A stretch of 64,000 nucleotides of DNA, taken from an uncultured bacterium. Its GTDB lineage: Bacteria > Bacillota_I > Bacilli_A > RFN20 > CAG-826. Location: the NCBI GenBank assembly GCA_949284685.1, contig CASDWE010000002.1, forward strand, positions 19,064-83,063, given 5' to 3'. The notes under the pieces are model-generated. The model had not been told where the DNA came from, searched no databases, and saw nothing but the letters and a program-made list of their open reading frames with translations. A program made the position numbers and the translations under genes. This document shows positions 43,394 through 52,593 of the stretch, piece by piece (position 1 is the stretch's first letter; the number at the start of each line of letters is the position of its first letter).

Positions 43394-44701
43394 TTAAGTT
43401 CTTTTTCTTAATACTATGTTAATTGGAGTTGATGAAAAATCAAAGCTATCTCTAAGACGATTTAGTATGTATCTTTGATAAGAAAAATGCATAAATTTTG
43501 GATTGTTTACAAATAAAACAATTGTAGGTGGTGCAACATCAACTTGGTTCGCGAAGTAGATTTTTAATCTACCTCCATTAAAATTAGGCGATTCATTCAT
43601 CATTTGAGCATCCTGAATGACCTCATTTAATACATTAGTAGGTATCCGTTTGTGGTATGCAATATAAGCATCATTAATAAGTGCAAAAATGGAGTCAATA
43701 TTCTTTTTATTTTTAGCTGAAACATACACGATAGGTGCATAATCTAAAAAAACAAATTCATTTTTAATTTTTTTTGTAAAATCATTTTTATTTGTCGCTT
43801 TAGAATCGATAAGATCCCATTTATTAACCACTATTATGATGGCCTTGTGTTGTTCAAAAGCATAACTAACTACATGTTTATCTTGTAGTTTTATCCCTTC
43901 ATTTGCATCAATAACGAGAAGAACAATTTCACTTCTTTCAATAGCTCTTAACGCTCTAAGAGCAGCGTATTTATCAATCGATTCATATATTTGACCGCGT
44001 TTTTTCAAACCTGCAGTATCAATCGCAACAAAATCTTGTCCATCATGTTGGAAAAATGTATCAACACTATCACGAGTTGTGCCCTCAATATTTGAAACAA
44101 TAACACGTTTTTCTCCTAACAAAGCATTCATTAAGGAAGATTTTCCAACATTTGGACGACCAATAATTGAAAATGTAATGGCGTCTTTGATTTTTTCTTT
44201 TGAATTTTCAGGTAAATACGAAACAATTTTATCTAACAAATCGCCAACACCTATACCATGTGCACTTGAAAGACAAATTGGTTCACCAAATCCCAATCGA
44301 TAAAATTCACTACTATTGTCTTTTAAATTAATATCATCGATTTTATTAACAGCTAAAATAATTGGTTTTTTACATTTGTAGAGCATTTTTGCTACTAATT
44401 CATCATCCCTACTTAACCCAACATTTCCATCACAAATAAAAACTATTACATCTGCTTCATCAATTGCTAGTTGAACTTGCTGACGTATTTCATCTTGAAA
44501 ACTTCCTTGTTTAATTTCAATTCCGCCTGTATCGACTAATAAAAAATCGCGACCCAACCAGTTCGCATCACCATAGATGCGATCTCTTGTTACTCCAGCT
44601 TGATTGTCCACTATTGCGTGACGATAGCCGAGTATTCTATTAAAAATCGTAGATTTACCAACATTAGGAGAACCAACAATAGCGACGATTGATTTACTCA
44701 T
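43394..44701 (-). CDS. der: Ribosome biogenesis GTPase Der (EngA)
   Basis: A 435-residue double GTPase. G-domain 1 has 'GSPNVGKSTIFNRILG', 'DTGGIE' and 'NKID'; G-domain 2 has 'GRPNVGKSSLMNALLGEKRVIV', 'DTAGLKKRG' and 'VNKWDLID'; a KH-like domain ends with 'FSSTPINIVLRKRT'. It matures the 50S subunit. The start overlaps the cmk end by 8 bases. Confidence 0.98.
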   Translation of the reverse strand: MSKSIVAIVGSPNVGKSTIFNRILGYRHAIVDNQAGVTRDRIYGDANWLGRDFLLVDTGGIEIKQGSFQDEIRQQVQLAIDEADVIVFICDGNVGLSRDDELVAKMLYKCKKPIILAVNKIDDINLKDNSSEFYRLGFGEPICLSSAHGIGVGDLLDKIVSYLPENSKEKIKDAITFSIIGRPNVGKSSLMNALLGEKRVIVSNIEGTTRDSVDTFFQHDGQDFVAIDTAGLKKRGQIYESIDKYAALRALRAIERSEIVLLVIDANEGIKLQDKHVVSYAFEQHKAIIIVVNKWDLIDSKATNKNDFTKKIKNEFVFLDYAPIVYVSAKNKKNIDSIFALINDAYIAYHKRIPTNVLNEVIQDAQMMNESPNFNGGRLKIYFANQVDVAPPTIVLFVNNPKFMHFSYQRYILNRLRDSFDFSSTPINIVLRKRT

Positions 44702-45374
44702 TTGGTTTTACTCCAGTTTTCTTTTCTATAATTTGTAAAACTTTATCAACGCTTTCTTCTATTGTTAAATATGAAGTATCCAATAAAACGGAATCACCTG
44801 CAGCTTTTAAAGGAGCAAAATCACGATGAGAATCAATATAATCACGGCTTCTAACATCGTTTTCAATTTCTTCTAAAGTACATTGAATACCCTTTGAAAT
44901 ATTTTCATCATATCGTCGCACCGCTCTTGTTTCGACGCTGGCAATTTGAAATATTTTGACATCAGCGTTAGGCAAAACGTATGTGCCGATGTCCCGACCA
45001 TCCATAACAACAGAATGTTTTTCGGCCATTTTTCTTTGCTGATCAACCAAAAATAATCTAACATCTTTATAGGATGCAATATATGAAACTTGACTGGAAA
45101 CGCGAGGTTCTCTAATTTCCTTGGTTACATCATGATTGTTGCAAAGAACGATGTTATTAGGACGAAGTTCTATATGAATTTCATCAATAAGTTTTAGACA
45201 ACTTTTTTCATCTTTACAATCGACATTTTTTTCTAATGCATACCATGTAAAAGCACGATACATTGCTCCTGTATCGATATATGTTATATTCAAAGCTTTT
45301 GCAACTAATTTTGCAACAGTGGATTTGCCTGCTGCAGCAGGACCATCAATAGCGATTGTAATTTTTCTTTCCAT
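44694..45374 (-). CDS. cmk: Cytidylate kinase
   Basis: A 226-residue kinase phosphorylating CMP and dCMP. It has the P-loop 'IAIDGPAAAGKSTVAKLVAKAL', 'YIDTGAMYRAFTWYAL', 'VVMDGRDIGTYVLPNADVKIF' and 'SRDYIDSHRDFAPLKAAGDSVLLDTS'. ATG 45374 is preferred over the adjacent ATG 45377 because GAGG is then five bases away. cmk-der is the usual Bacilli order. Confidence 0.97.
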   Translation of the reverse strand: MERKITIAIDGPAAAGKSTVAKLVAKALNITYIDTGAMYRAFTWYALEKNVDCKDEKSCLKLIDEIHIELRPNNIVLCNNHDVTKEIREPRVSSQVSYIASYKDVRLFLVDQQRKMAEKHSVVMDGRDIGTYVLPNADVKIFQIASVETRAVRRYDENISKGIQCTLEEIENDVRSRDYIDSHRDFAPLKAAGDSVLLDTSYLTIEESVDKVLQIIEKKTGVKPNE

Positions 45375-45381
45375 CATAACC

Positions 45382-45714
45382 TCACATAAATATAACTATC
45401 GCGCTAGCAATTATCGCAGCAGCAATCAAAACACAAGCAACAATAATTAAAGTTATCTTTAATATTTTTTTCTTATCATAATATTTTTTTTCATTAGATG
45501 AATTGTCTATGCTGTTTGTTGCTTTCATTATTTCATCAAAAGGAACAGATAAAGTGGATGATGTAGGAGTTTTTTGTCTTTTTTCACTTAAAACATCTTC
45601 TGCTGTTTTGTTTTCACTATTATCAATAAGCACATCATAAGGTAAAACATCTGGTTCAACTTGATTCAATGATAAGCGATAATTTTTATATTTTTTAATT
45701 CTCGTCTCTTGCAT
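45382..45714 (-). CDS. Small tail-anchored membrane protein, unknown function
   Basis: No family recognised. The 110-residue protein has a polar, low-complexity N-terminal part (about 1-80, rich in Asn, Ser and Lys) and one C-terminal membrane helix ('ILKITLIIVACVLIAAAIIA', about 85-109) with no residues beyond it, so the bulk would face the cytoplasm. It is the first gene before cmk-der, seven bases from cmk. TATAGT lies six bases before the ATG without a ribosome binding site. Confidence 0.7.
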   Translation of the reverse strand: MQETRIKKYKNYRLSLNQVEPDVLPYDVLIDNSENKTAEDVLSEKRQKTPTSSTLSVPFDEIMKATNSIDNSSNEKKYYDKKKILKITLIIVACVLIAAAIIASAIVIFM

Positions 45715-45720
45715 AATTTC

Positions 45721-45726
45721 ACTATA
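45721..45726 (-). promoter_or_regulatory. -10 box of the cmk operon, leaderless arrangement
   Basis: TATAGT on the minus strand, six bases before the ATG of the small membrane protein. The -35 region is poor (TTTATA at 16 bases). Confidence 0.45.
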
Positions 45727-45852
45727 CTCTTTTATATATTAATATAAAGTGGATTTGAGTTCATTAAAAAAATTAAAAAAATTAATTAACGTAACAATTG
45801 CAAAATTATTGAAATCAGTTTATATTTAAAACGTCTACAGGAGGACAAATAG

Positions 45853-46032
45853 ATGGCAAGAAAAAAAGTCACTATTGACCAAAGCCTTTGCATAGGTTGT
45901 GGAACTTGTGTTGGCGTCTATGCTGATGACTTCACAATGAATGATGCTGGATTAGCAGAACCTATCACAGGCGAAGCTGACGAAGAAGCAAAAGATATTT
46001 GCCCAGTCGGCGCGATTAGTGTTGAAGACTAA
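45853..46032 (+). CDS. Ferredoxin, single [4Fe-4S] cluster
   Basis: A 59-residue protein starting MARKKVTIDQ. The cluster ligands are 'LCIGCGTCVGVYADDF' (C-x2-C-x2-C) and a distant 'DICPVGAI' (CP), the arrangement of monocluster bacterial ferredoxins. The third-cysteine context CVGVYADDF matches the usual CxxVxPDxF with Tyr-Ala in place of the common residue before Pro. AGGAGG lies eight bases before the ATG and a terminator follows, so it is a single-gene unit. Confidence 0.93.
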   Translation: MARKKVTIDQSLCIGCGTCVGVYADDFTMNDAGLAEPITGEADEEAKDICPVGAISVED

Positions 46033-46046
46033 TTTAAAAAGCATAA

Positions 46047-46075
46047 AAGCTAGGATGATTCCTAGTTTTTATTTT
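46047..46075 (+). terminator. Rho-independent terminator after ferredoxin gene
   Basis: Stem CTAGGA/TCCTAG (46050-46055 with 46060-46065) plus TTTTTATTTT. It overlaps the stop codon of the convergent ribU. Confidence 0.8.
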
Positions 46076-46772
46076 GACTATAGGATATTTTATCTATTAA
46101 ACGATGCATGCTTTTATACAGTATTAGTGTAACAATAATAACCATTAAATCTTTAATTGCGTTAAATGGTATACAAACATAGCCAAAAAATGGCCATATT
46201 AAATCAGTAATCAAAGGATTGACAGCTTGACACATATTCAACAGCATGTCATAAGAAAATCCCATGACAAACATGTAAAAATCTAACATTACAAAAGTAG
46301 TAAAAAAGCTAGAAACAACAATTTGAATAAAAAAGCCTGAAATAAATCCAATAATAGCACCTTTAAAATTATGCATTCGTCGATATATCAAACAACTTGG
46401 TATAACAAATGCTATACTATATAAAAAATCCGCTAATTCACCAACACACAGTGTACTTGAAAAAGGTAGTTTTATAATTGTTTTAACAAGAATAACAAAA
46501 AATCCTGACAAAGGACCATATGCAAATCCTGCTATAAAGGCAGGTATTTCATCTAAGTGTATAGAAAGAAAAGAAGGAAATATAGGCAACGAAAAATTAA
46601 AAATAGGAATCACGTATAAAATTGATGATAATGCAGCAAAAATAGCGGTTCCTGTTATAAATTTGGCTGTAAATCTCGACTTTTTTTTAAAAATTTTATT
46701 AAAAATAATTACGAATCCTATCAACATAATTGATACAGAAATTATTAATCTTGTAATTTCGTTGTCGCTCAT
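46062..46772 (-). CDS. ribU: Riboflavin ECF transporter substrate-binding protein RibU
   Basis: A 236-residue membrane protein with about six helices. 'AIFAALSSILYVIPIFNFSLPIFPSFLSIHLDEIPAFIAGFAYGP' contains the RibU-type segment 'LSIHLDEIPAFIAGFAYGP' and 'GELADFLYS', which bind riboflavin. It works with a shared ECF ATPase/T module encoded elsewhere. Regulation by the FMN riboswitch upstream supports the substrate. AGGAGAG precedes the ATG. Confidence 0.94.
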   Translation of the reverse strand: MSDNEITRLIISVSIMLIGFVIIFNKIFKKKSRFTAKFITGTAIFAALSSILYVIPIFNFSLPIFPSFLSIHLDEIPAFIAGFAYGPLSGFFVILVKTIIKLPFSSTLCVGELADFLYSIAFVIPSCLIYRRMHNFKGAIIGFISGFFIQIVVSSFFTTFVMLDFYMFVMGFSYDMLLNMCQAVNPLITDLIWPFFGYVCIPFNAIKDLMVIIVTLILYKSMHRLIDKISYSQNKN

Positions 46773-46792
46773 AAAATATTACTCTCCTAATA

Positions 46793-46817
46793 AAAAACCT
46801 GCTCATTCAAGGCAGGG
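46793..46817 (-). terminator. Terminator of the FMN riboswitch
   Basis: Stem CCTGC/GCAGG (46816-46812 with 46802-46798) with a nine-base loop, followed by TTTTTTATT on the minus strand, just before the ribU ribosome binding site. Confidence 0.75.
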
Positions 46818-46828
46818 ATAGGATAAAA

Positions 46829-46942
46829 AACTTCTTCCATCTTGACTATACAATCGCTACTTGAATCACACAAGTTCAATCCTAAATTTTAGGAGTCGTG
46901 GAGTTTTACCACCGGTCAGGAATTTCACCTTGCCCTGAAGCA
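46829..46942 (-). promoter_or_regulatory. FMN riboswitch (RFN element)
   Basis: All RFN blocks appear in order on the minus strand: CTTC (P1), AGGGCAAGGTGAAATTCCTGACCGGTGGTA (given here as AGGGCAAGGTGAAATTCC and GACCGGTGGTA), CTCCACGA, a variable hairpin TCCTAAATTTAGGA-like, ACTTGTGTGATTCAAGT, then TATAGTCAAGATGGAAGAAG closing P1. It is followed by a terminator, so FMN should stop ribU transcription. TATAAT at 46953-46948 starts the transcript at the P1 edge. Confidence 0.95.
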
Positions 46943-46971
46943 AATTCATTATATACCTAACTAGCAATAAA

Positions 46972-47802
46972 TTAATTATTTTTTAATATTTTTTCAAAGA
47001 ATTTGTTTTTATCTGTTTCGCTTTCAAAGGAAAATTTTGCACTATTTTTGTTAATATTAACTTTGCAGTTAAATTTATTTTCTAATTTATTTTGTAAATT
47101 GGAAAAATCAACTTTATTTTTATATTCATAAATCATTTTTTCCGTTTGACGAACGGATAAATTATTTTGATATATTTTTTCAACCATCTCTTCAATCAAA
47201 TCATCAGGCAATGTAATTAATGCCTTAGCGTGACCAAATGATAATTTTCCATATGAAATGTCTTTTAAAATATTTTCGTTGAAATTTTTAAGACGCATAA
47301 TATTGGAGATTTGACTTCTTGACTGATGTAGTAATTTAGCCAAATCTTCTTGTGAAAAATTATAATCCTCGTTTAATTTATTACAAACAAGTGATAATTC
47401 AACCATATTTGAATAATTGGAATCACGAATATCCGCTGCTAGCATCACTAATAATTCTTCTTCACTAACATCAATAATTACACAAGGAACTTCATTAAGG
47501 CGAAAACATTTTGCCGCAGTCAATCTTTTTCTACCCAAGACAATTTCGTAATGATCTTTTTTTCTTCTAACTATTAATGGAGAGTTCAAACCCTTTTCTT
47601 TTATTGATATCAATGACTGGCAAATTGTATCTTTATTCAATTTTACTTTTTTTAAATATTCATTATCATCAATTAATTTAGGCGAAATAAAAGATGGTTT
47701 TGTCTGTTGATATTCTTTTTCCATGTTAGCGATAACATCCGCTTTTTCAAATCTTTTAACAAGACGATCAAAAGCTATGTTAACAAAATTATCTTTCTTC
47801 AT
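46972..47802 (-). CDS. parB: Chromosome-partitioning protein ParB, divergent
   Basis: A 276-residue ParB family protein. The N-terminal nuclease-like domain includes 'SIKEKGLNSPLIVRRKKDHYEIVLGRKRLTAAK', a central helix-turn-helix 'FSQEDLAKLLHQSRSQISNIMRL' recognises parS, and the C-terminus dimerises. The CTP-binding box, usually GERRxRA, is GRKRLTA here, and the usual 'ENIQRxxLN' patch is 'ADIRDSNYS'. ATG 47802 lies inside the end of parA. ParB normally loads SMC at the origin. Confidence 0.88.
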   Translation of the reverse strand: MKKDNFVNIAFDRLVKRFEKADVIANMEKEYQQTKPSFISPKLIDDNEYLKKVKLNKDTICQSLISIKEKGLNSPLIVRRKKDHYEIVLGRKRLTAAKCFRLNEVPCVIIDVSEEELLVMLAADIRDSNYSNMVELSLVCNKLNEDYNFSQEDLAKLLHQSRSQISNIMRLKNFNENILKDISYGKLSFGHAKALITLPDDLIEEMVEKIYQNNLSVRQTEKMIYEYKNKVDFSNLQNKLENKFNCKVNINKNSAKFSFESETDKNKFFEKILKNN

Positions 47803-48559
47803 AATCAATTAATTCTTTTGCCAACGATATATAAGCCTGACTAGATATAGAATTTGGTCGATAAATTGTTACTGGCATCCCTTTAGCGTTGCTTTCTGGT
47901 ATGGAAATATTTCTAGGTATCATCGATAAAAATGTATTTTCTTTAAAAAGTGAACGAACTTGACTTGCAATTTCAACTGACAAACGAGTTTTACTATCAT
48001 ACATCGTTAATAAAAAACCTTGAATACCAAGATTTTGATTATAAGTATTTTGAATAGAAGAAATGTTTGCCAAAATTTGTGCAACCGCTTCTAATGCAAA
48101 ATATTCACATTGGACAGGTATTAAGACTTTATTCGCAGCACATAATGCATTAATAGTTAACAATCCCAAACTTGGAGGACAATCAATAATCATGTAGTCA
48201 TATTTTTTGTTAATTTTTTTTAAATTATTTTTTAATAGATAAAATGGTTCGCTTACTTTTCCATTAACCGCAGAATCTAAGTTAGCAAGAATTAATTTTG
48301 GAGAAATTAAATCAAGATTTTTAATCATTGTTTTCCTAATAACCTTATTTATATCTTGTCGATCTAATAAAACATCGTAAATATTTCGCGAAATTAAAGA
48401 AATATCCACACCCATACCACGAGAACAATTGCCCTGCGGATCCATATCTATAAGCAAGACTTTTTTGTTTAAATAGGCAAGAGAGCTAGAAAGATTTATT
48501 GCGGTTGTAGTTTTTCCAACCCCGCCTTTTTGATTAGCAATAGCAATAATTTTACACAT
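47789..48559 (-). CDS. parA: Chromosome-partitioning ATPase ParA (Soj)
   Basis: A 256-residue deviant-Walker ATPase: 'IAIANQKGGVGKTTTAINLSSSL' (P-loop KGGVGKTT), 'LLIDMDPQGNCSRGMG' and 'DYMIIDCPPSLGLLTINAL'. With ParB it positions the origin region. GATAAT lies nine bases before the ATG (48574-48569) and no ribosome binding site is present. rsmG lies upstream with a 42-base gap, the usual origin-proximal order. Confidence 0.97.
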   Translation of the reverse strand: MCKIIAIANQKGGVGKTTTAINLSSSLAYLNKKVLLIDMDPQGNCSRGMGVDISLISRNIYDVLLDRQDINKVIRKTMIKNLDLISPKLILANLDSAVNGKVSEPFYLLKNNLKKINKKYDYMIIDCPPSLGLLTINALCAANKVLIPVQCEYFALEAVAQILANISSIQNTYNQNLGIQGFLLTMYDSKTRLSVEIASQVRSLFKENTFLSMIPRNISIPESNAKGMPVTIYRPNSISSQAYISLAKELIDYEER

Positions 48560-48568
48560 AAATCGATT

Positions 48569-48574
48569 ATTATC
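48569..48574 (-). promoter_or_regulatory. -10 box of parA, near-leaderless
   Basis: GATAAT nine bases before the ATG, overlapping an alternative TAAGAT three bases further up. No clear -35. Confidence 0.4.
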
Positions 48575-48601
48575 TTACATTATCTTTTTATCAAAATAAA
48601 C

Positions 48602-49294
48602 TCAAAGAGGTTTTTTTAAAATATCTTTATATTGTCTTGGATATTTATTAGAAGTTTTTTTATATTTTTTAATGAATAATACGGTGCGAAAACTATCATC
48701 TAATTCATATTTTAAAACATTAGAAAGTTTTAGGTTTAGTTTTTTAAAAGCGTTCTCGCATTCATTAATTTCATTAAGATAATTTAAAGATTTTAAGGCG
48801 ATGATATTTCCATTAACTTTGACGAAACCCGCGAGTAGTTCGACAAGAATATTTAAAGATTTCAAACCCCTAGCAATAGCAAAATCATATGTTTCACGAT
48901 TATCGATTACGAAGTCTTCAGCGCGTTTATTAACTACCGTAACATTATTTAAATTTAGTAATTTTATCATTTTACTTATATGTTGACATTTTTTATTAGT
49001 GGCCTCTAAACATGTCACATAAGCGTTATCTAAACAAATAGCAATAACTAATCCAGGAAATCCCGCTCCACTTCCAACATCGATTATGCTAAATTCCTCT
49101 TTAGGCATTTCATTTATAAAAACAAGGCAATCCACAATCATTTTTAAATCAAATTCGGTTTCGGAAATTGATGTTAAATTAATGAATTTATTTGCAGAAA
49201 TGGTTTCTTTTTTAAGAATTACGAGTTTTTCTATTTTTTCTTTTGATAGAAAAATATTAAATTGATTTAAAAGTTTCATAAAACTATTTTCCAT
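48602..49294 (-). CDS. rsmG: 16S rRNA (guanine527-N7)-methyltransferase
   Basis: A 230-residue GidB methyltransferase. 'NLTSISETEFDLKMIVDCLVF' region, the SAM site 'IIDVGSGAGFPGLVIAIC', 'ATNKKCQHISKMIKLLNL' and 'DFAIARGLKSLNILVEL' are conserved. GAGGAAATATTA precedes ATG 49294. The start overlaps the mnmG end by 11 bases, the standard pairing. Confidence 0.96.
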   Translation of the reverse strand: MENSFMKLLNQFNIFLSKEKIEKLVILKKETISANKFINLTSISETEFDLKMIVDCLVFINEMPKEEFSIIDVGSGAGFPGLVIAICLDNAYVTCLEATNKKCQHISKMIKLLNLNNVTVVNKRAEDFVIDNRETYDFAIARGLKSLNILVELLAGFVKVNGNIIALKSLNYLNEINECENAFKKLNLKLSNVLKYELDDSFRTVLFIKKYKKTSNKYPRQYKDILKKPL

Positions 49295-51176
49295 TAATAT
49301 TTCCTCTTTGTATGGCCATTATCAAAACATTAATATCACTAGGATTTACACCACTTATACGCGATGCTTGACCAATGTTTTTAGGTCGTATATCGTTTAG
49401 TTTTTGACGAGCTTCTAACGCTAATCCATCAAGATTTAAATAATTAAAATTATCTGGTATAAATAAATCTTCGAGTTTTTTTTGCTTTTCGGCAAGCTTT
49501 TGGCTATTTAATATGTAGCCTTCATATTTTAATGTTATTTCCACTTCTTCAACGATTTTATCATCCAAATCAAATTCGCTTAATTTTTTGTCAAATTTTA
49601 ATAAATCATTAAAATGAATTTTGTCTCTTTTTAAAAAATCAGAAAGACTAACGCCATGATTTAATTTTGGATATCCCAAATTAATTAAGAATTGATTTAT
49701 ATCATCTCTTGCACCAATATAGTGAGACTTTAAATATTCAATAATATTGTTTATGCTATTTAGTTTTTGACAAAATTGTTCATAGCGTTTTAATGGTAAC
49801 AAACCGACTTCAAAACCTTTTTTTGATAAACGAATGTCAGCGTTATCGTGTCTTAATAACAAGCGATATTCCGCACGAGATGATAATAAACGATAAGGTT
49901 CTTTTGTACCTTTGAAAACAAGATCATCAATCATGACTCCAATATATGCTTCATCTCTTCTTAAAATAAAAGGTGGTTTATTTTGTATCGCTAATGTTGC
50001 ATTTATACCCGCTATTAAGCCTAGTGCAGCAGCTTCTTCATAACCAGATGTTCCACATATTTGCCCTGCTATATATAAACTTTTATATTTTTTAATACTC
50101 AATGTTGAATCAAATTCTCTAGAATCAATTGCATCATATTCAATTGCGTATGCATACTTTAAAAATTCAGCATGCTCCAATCCGGGTAGTGAGTGAACCA
50201 TCTCAATTTGGACATCTTTTGGCATTGAGGTAGAAAATCCTTGTAAATAAATAGAATCCGTTAGGCGAGATTCTGGCTCTAAAAATAATTGATGTCGCTC
50301 TTTATCTTTGAAACGCACTATTTTATCCTCGATTGATGGACAATATCTTGGCCCTACTCCTTTAACAAGTCCTGAATACATCGAAGATTTATCTAAATTA
50401 TCCAAAATAATTTTATGCGTTTTTTCATTAGTATAAATTAAATAACAAGGCTCTTGCTTTTCAAAAGGTACGAAGTTATTAGTGTCATATGAAAAAGCTA
50501 ACTTTTGATTATCGCCATATTGTGGGATAGTTTTACTAAAATCTATACTTTCTTTTTTTAATCTTGGAGGGGTCCCAGTTTTTAAACGATATAATTTAAT
50601 TCCTAATTTTTTTAAATTTTCGCTTAAGCCAAGTGATGGTTTTTCGCCATCAGGACCTCCAAATTCCTTATTATGACCAATCAAAATTTCAGATTGCATA
50701 TAAGTTCCAGTTGTTAAAATAGTTGCTTTAGAAAAATAACGATTACCATCTTTTAAAGCAACACCTAAAATAGTTTTATCTTTTTCAATTAAATCAACAA
50801 CTTCACCCTCGATTACAGTTAAATTATTTGTATTCAAAGCTTCTTTTTGCATTAAATTAGGGTAAATTAATTTATCCTCTTGTGCACGTAAACATTGAAC
50901 AGCAACACCTTTACCAACGTTTAACATTTTCATTTGTAAATATTCTTTGTCGGCAATTTTGCCCATCATTCCACCAAGAGCATCAATTTCTCTAACTACA
51001 ATACCTTTTGCAGAACCTCCAATAGAAGGATTGCAAGGCATGTTTGCCATCATTTTTATATTCAGTGTAATTAAAAGTGTTGACATGCCCATATGTGCAG
51101 AAGCAAAAGCAGCTTCTAAACCAGCATGTCCTCCACCAACAACAATAATGTCAAAAATATTATTGTCATTCTTCAT
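49284..51176 (-). CDS. mnmG: tRNA uridine-5-carboxymethylaminomethyl modification enzyme MnmG
   Basis: A 630-residue FAD protein. The N-terminal dinucleotide site 'DIIVVGGGHAGLEAAFASAHMG', 'NPSIGGSAKGIVVREIDALGG' and 'RPGYAIEYD'-like 'YAYAIEYDAIDSREF' are present, as are the C-terminal helices with 'ALEARQKLNDIRPKNIGQASRISGVNPSDI'. With MnmE it modifies U34 of tRNAs. It follows sufB after one base and continues into rsmG. Confidence 0.97.
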   Translation of the reverse strand: MKNDNNIFDIIVVGGGHAGLEAAFASAHMGMSTLLITLNIKMMANMPCNPSIGGSAKGIVVREIDALGGMMGKIADKEYLQMKMLNVGKGVAVQCLRAQEDKLIYPNLMQKEALNTNNLTVIEGEVVDLIEKDKTILGVALKDGNRYFSKATILTTGTYMQSEILIGHNKEFGGPDGEKPSLGLSENLKKLGIKLYRLKTGTPPRLKKESIDFSKTIPQYGDNQKLAFSYDTNNFVPFEKQEPCYLIYTNEKTHKIILDNLDKSSMYSGLVKGVGPRYCPSIEDKIVRFKDKERHQLFLEPESRLTDSIYLQGFSTSMPKDVQIEMVHSLPGLEHAEFLKYAYAIEYDAIDSREFDSTLSIKKYKSLYIAGQICGTSGYEEAAALGLIAGINATLAIQNKPPFILRRDEAYIGVMIDDLVFKGTKEPYRLLSSRAEYRLLLRHDNADIRLSKKGFEVGLLPLKRYEQFCQKLNSINNIIEYLKSHYIGARDDINQFLINLGYPKLNHGVSLSDFLKRDKIHFNDLLKFDKKLSEFDLDDKIVEEVEITLKYEGYILNSQKLAEKQKKLEDLFIPDNFNYLNLDGLALEARQKLNDIRPKNIGQASRISGVNPSDINVLIMAIQRGNINGK

Positions 51177-51177
51177 A

Positions 51178-52593
51178 TTATCCGACTGAACCTTCCATAT
51201 CTAATTTTATTAAAGCGTTTAATTCAACAGCATATTCCATTGGCAATTCTTTTGAAAAAGGTTCAATAAAACCCATAATAATCATTTGAGTTGCATCTTT
51301 TTTTGATAACCCGCGAGACATTAAATAAAATAATTGATCTTCATTGATTTTGCTAACTGTTGCTTCATGTTCAATATAAGATGAACTATTTCTTACATCA
51401 TTATTTGGAATAGTATCGCTTTTTGAAACGTTATCTAAAATCAAAGTGTCACATTCGATATGACTTTTACAATTGAACGCTTCTGGATGAATTCTAACTG
51501 TTCCGCGATAATTAGATATACCACCATCTTTTACAATAGATTTAGAAATTATCGTTGACGTTGTATTGTTTCCTATATGAATCATTCTTGCACCAGCATC
51601 CTGAAATTGATTTTTACTTGCTACTGCAATAGATATGCAAGTTCCTTTTGCGTAATCTCCTCTTAAAATGCAAGCCGGATATTTCATGTTGGTTTGTGAA
51701 CCGATATTACCATCAATCCAATCCATTTGACCATTTTCATAAACAATTGCTCTTTTTGTAACTAAATTAATAATGTTTGTCGACCAATTTTGGACAGTCG
51801 AATAACGACATTTGGCATTTTTATGAACAAATATCTCAACTACAGCCGCATGAAGAGATTCTTTTGAATATATTGGTGCAGTACATCCTTCAACATAATG
51901 AACGTCAGCACCTTCATCAACTATTATTAATGTTCTTTCAAATTGACCAGATTTTTCATTATTTATTCGAAAATAGGATTGAAGTGGTTTTTCTAATTTA
52001 ACTCCTTTTGGAACATAAATAAAACTACCACCAGACCAAACAGCGCTATTTAATGCTGCAAATTTGTTATCAGTATAGTTTACAATCTTTCCAAAATATT
52101 TCCTTAACAAATCTGGATATAACTTTAATGCCATATCTGTGGAAAGAAATATAACACCTTTTTCTTCGACTTCTTTTAGCATGTTATGGTAAACAACTTC
52201 AGATTCATATTGTGTTGATACTCCAGATAAATATTTTTGTTCAGCTTCGGGAATTCCAAGTCTTTTGAATGTGTTTTTTATAGTTTCTGGAACATCGTCC
52301 CAATTTGATTCTTCTTTTTCGCTTGGACGAGTAAAATAAGTAAAACTATTAAAATCAATATCTTTTAAATTTGGACCAAAATTAGGTAAAGACATTTTAA
52401 CAAAAACACGATAAGCTTTTAAACGATATTCAAGCATCCAACTAGGTTCGTTTTTATAAAATGAAATTAATCGTATCACATCTTCATTTAAACCAACACC
52501 GGTGTTTAATATAGATACATCTTCGTTTTTAAAAGAATATTTCTTTTTATCTTCATCTAAAAATAATTTTTCTTTATTACTATTTTTTTTCAT
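51178..52593 (-). CDS. sufB: Fe-S cluster assembly scaffold SufB
   Basis: A 471-residue beta-helix scaffold. '[30 protein letters not shown]', '[27 protein letters not shown]' (cluster cysteine) and '[31 protein letters not shown]' are typical. It forms the SufBCD complex that builds [4Fe-4S] clusters. Last gene of sufC-sufD-sufS-sufU-sufB; overlaps sufU by 14 bases. Confidence 0.97.
   Translation of the reverse strand: MKKNSNKEKLFLDEDKKKYSFKNEDVSILNTGVGLNEDVIRLISFYKNEPSWMLEYRLKAYRVFVKMSLPNFGPNLKDIDFNSFTYFTRPSEKEESNWDDVPETIKNTFKRLGIPEAEQKYLSGVSTQYESEVVYHNMLKEVEEKGVIFLSTDMALKLYPDLLRKYFGKIVNYTDNKFAALNSAVWSGGSFIYVPKGVKLEKPLQSYFRINNEKSGQFERTLIIVDEGADVHYVEGCTAPIYSKESLHAAVVEIFVHKNAKCRYSTVQNWSTNIINLVTKRAIVYENGQMDWIDGNIGSQTNMKYPACILRGDYAKGTCISIAVASKNQFQDAGARMIHIGNNTTSTIISKSIVKDGGISNYRGTVRIHPEAFNCKSHIECDTLILDNVSKSDTIPNNDVRNSSSYIEHEATVSKINEDQLFYLMSRGLSKKDATQMIIMGFIEPFSKELPMEYAVELNALIKLDMEGSVG

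Noticed and set aside
46829..46942. Possible novel structured RNA upstream of ribU
   Set aside because: It matches the FMN riboswitch blocks in order and lies before a riboflavin transporter gene, so it is a known class.
46960..51180. A replication origin near parA-parB-mnmG
   Set aside because: No cluster of TTATCCACA-like DnaA boxes, no dnaA or dnaN, and no AT-rich unwinding region with repeats was found.
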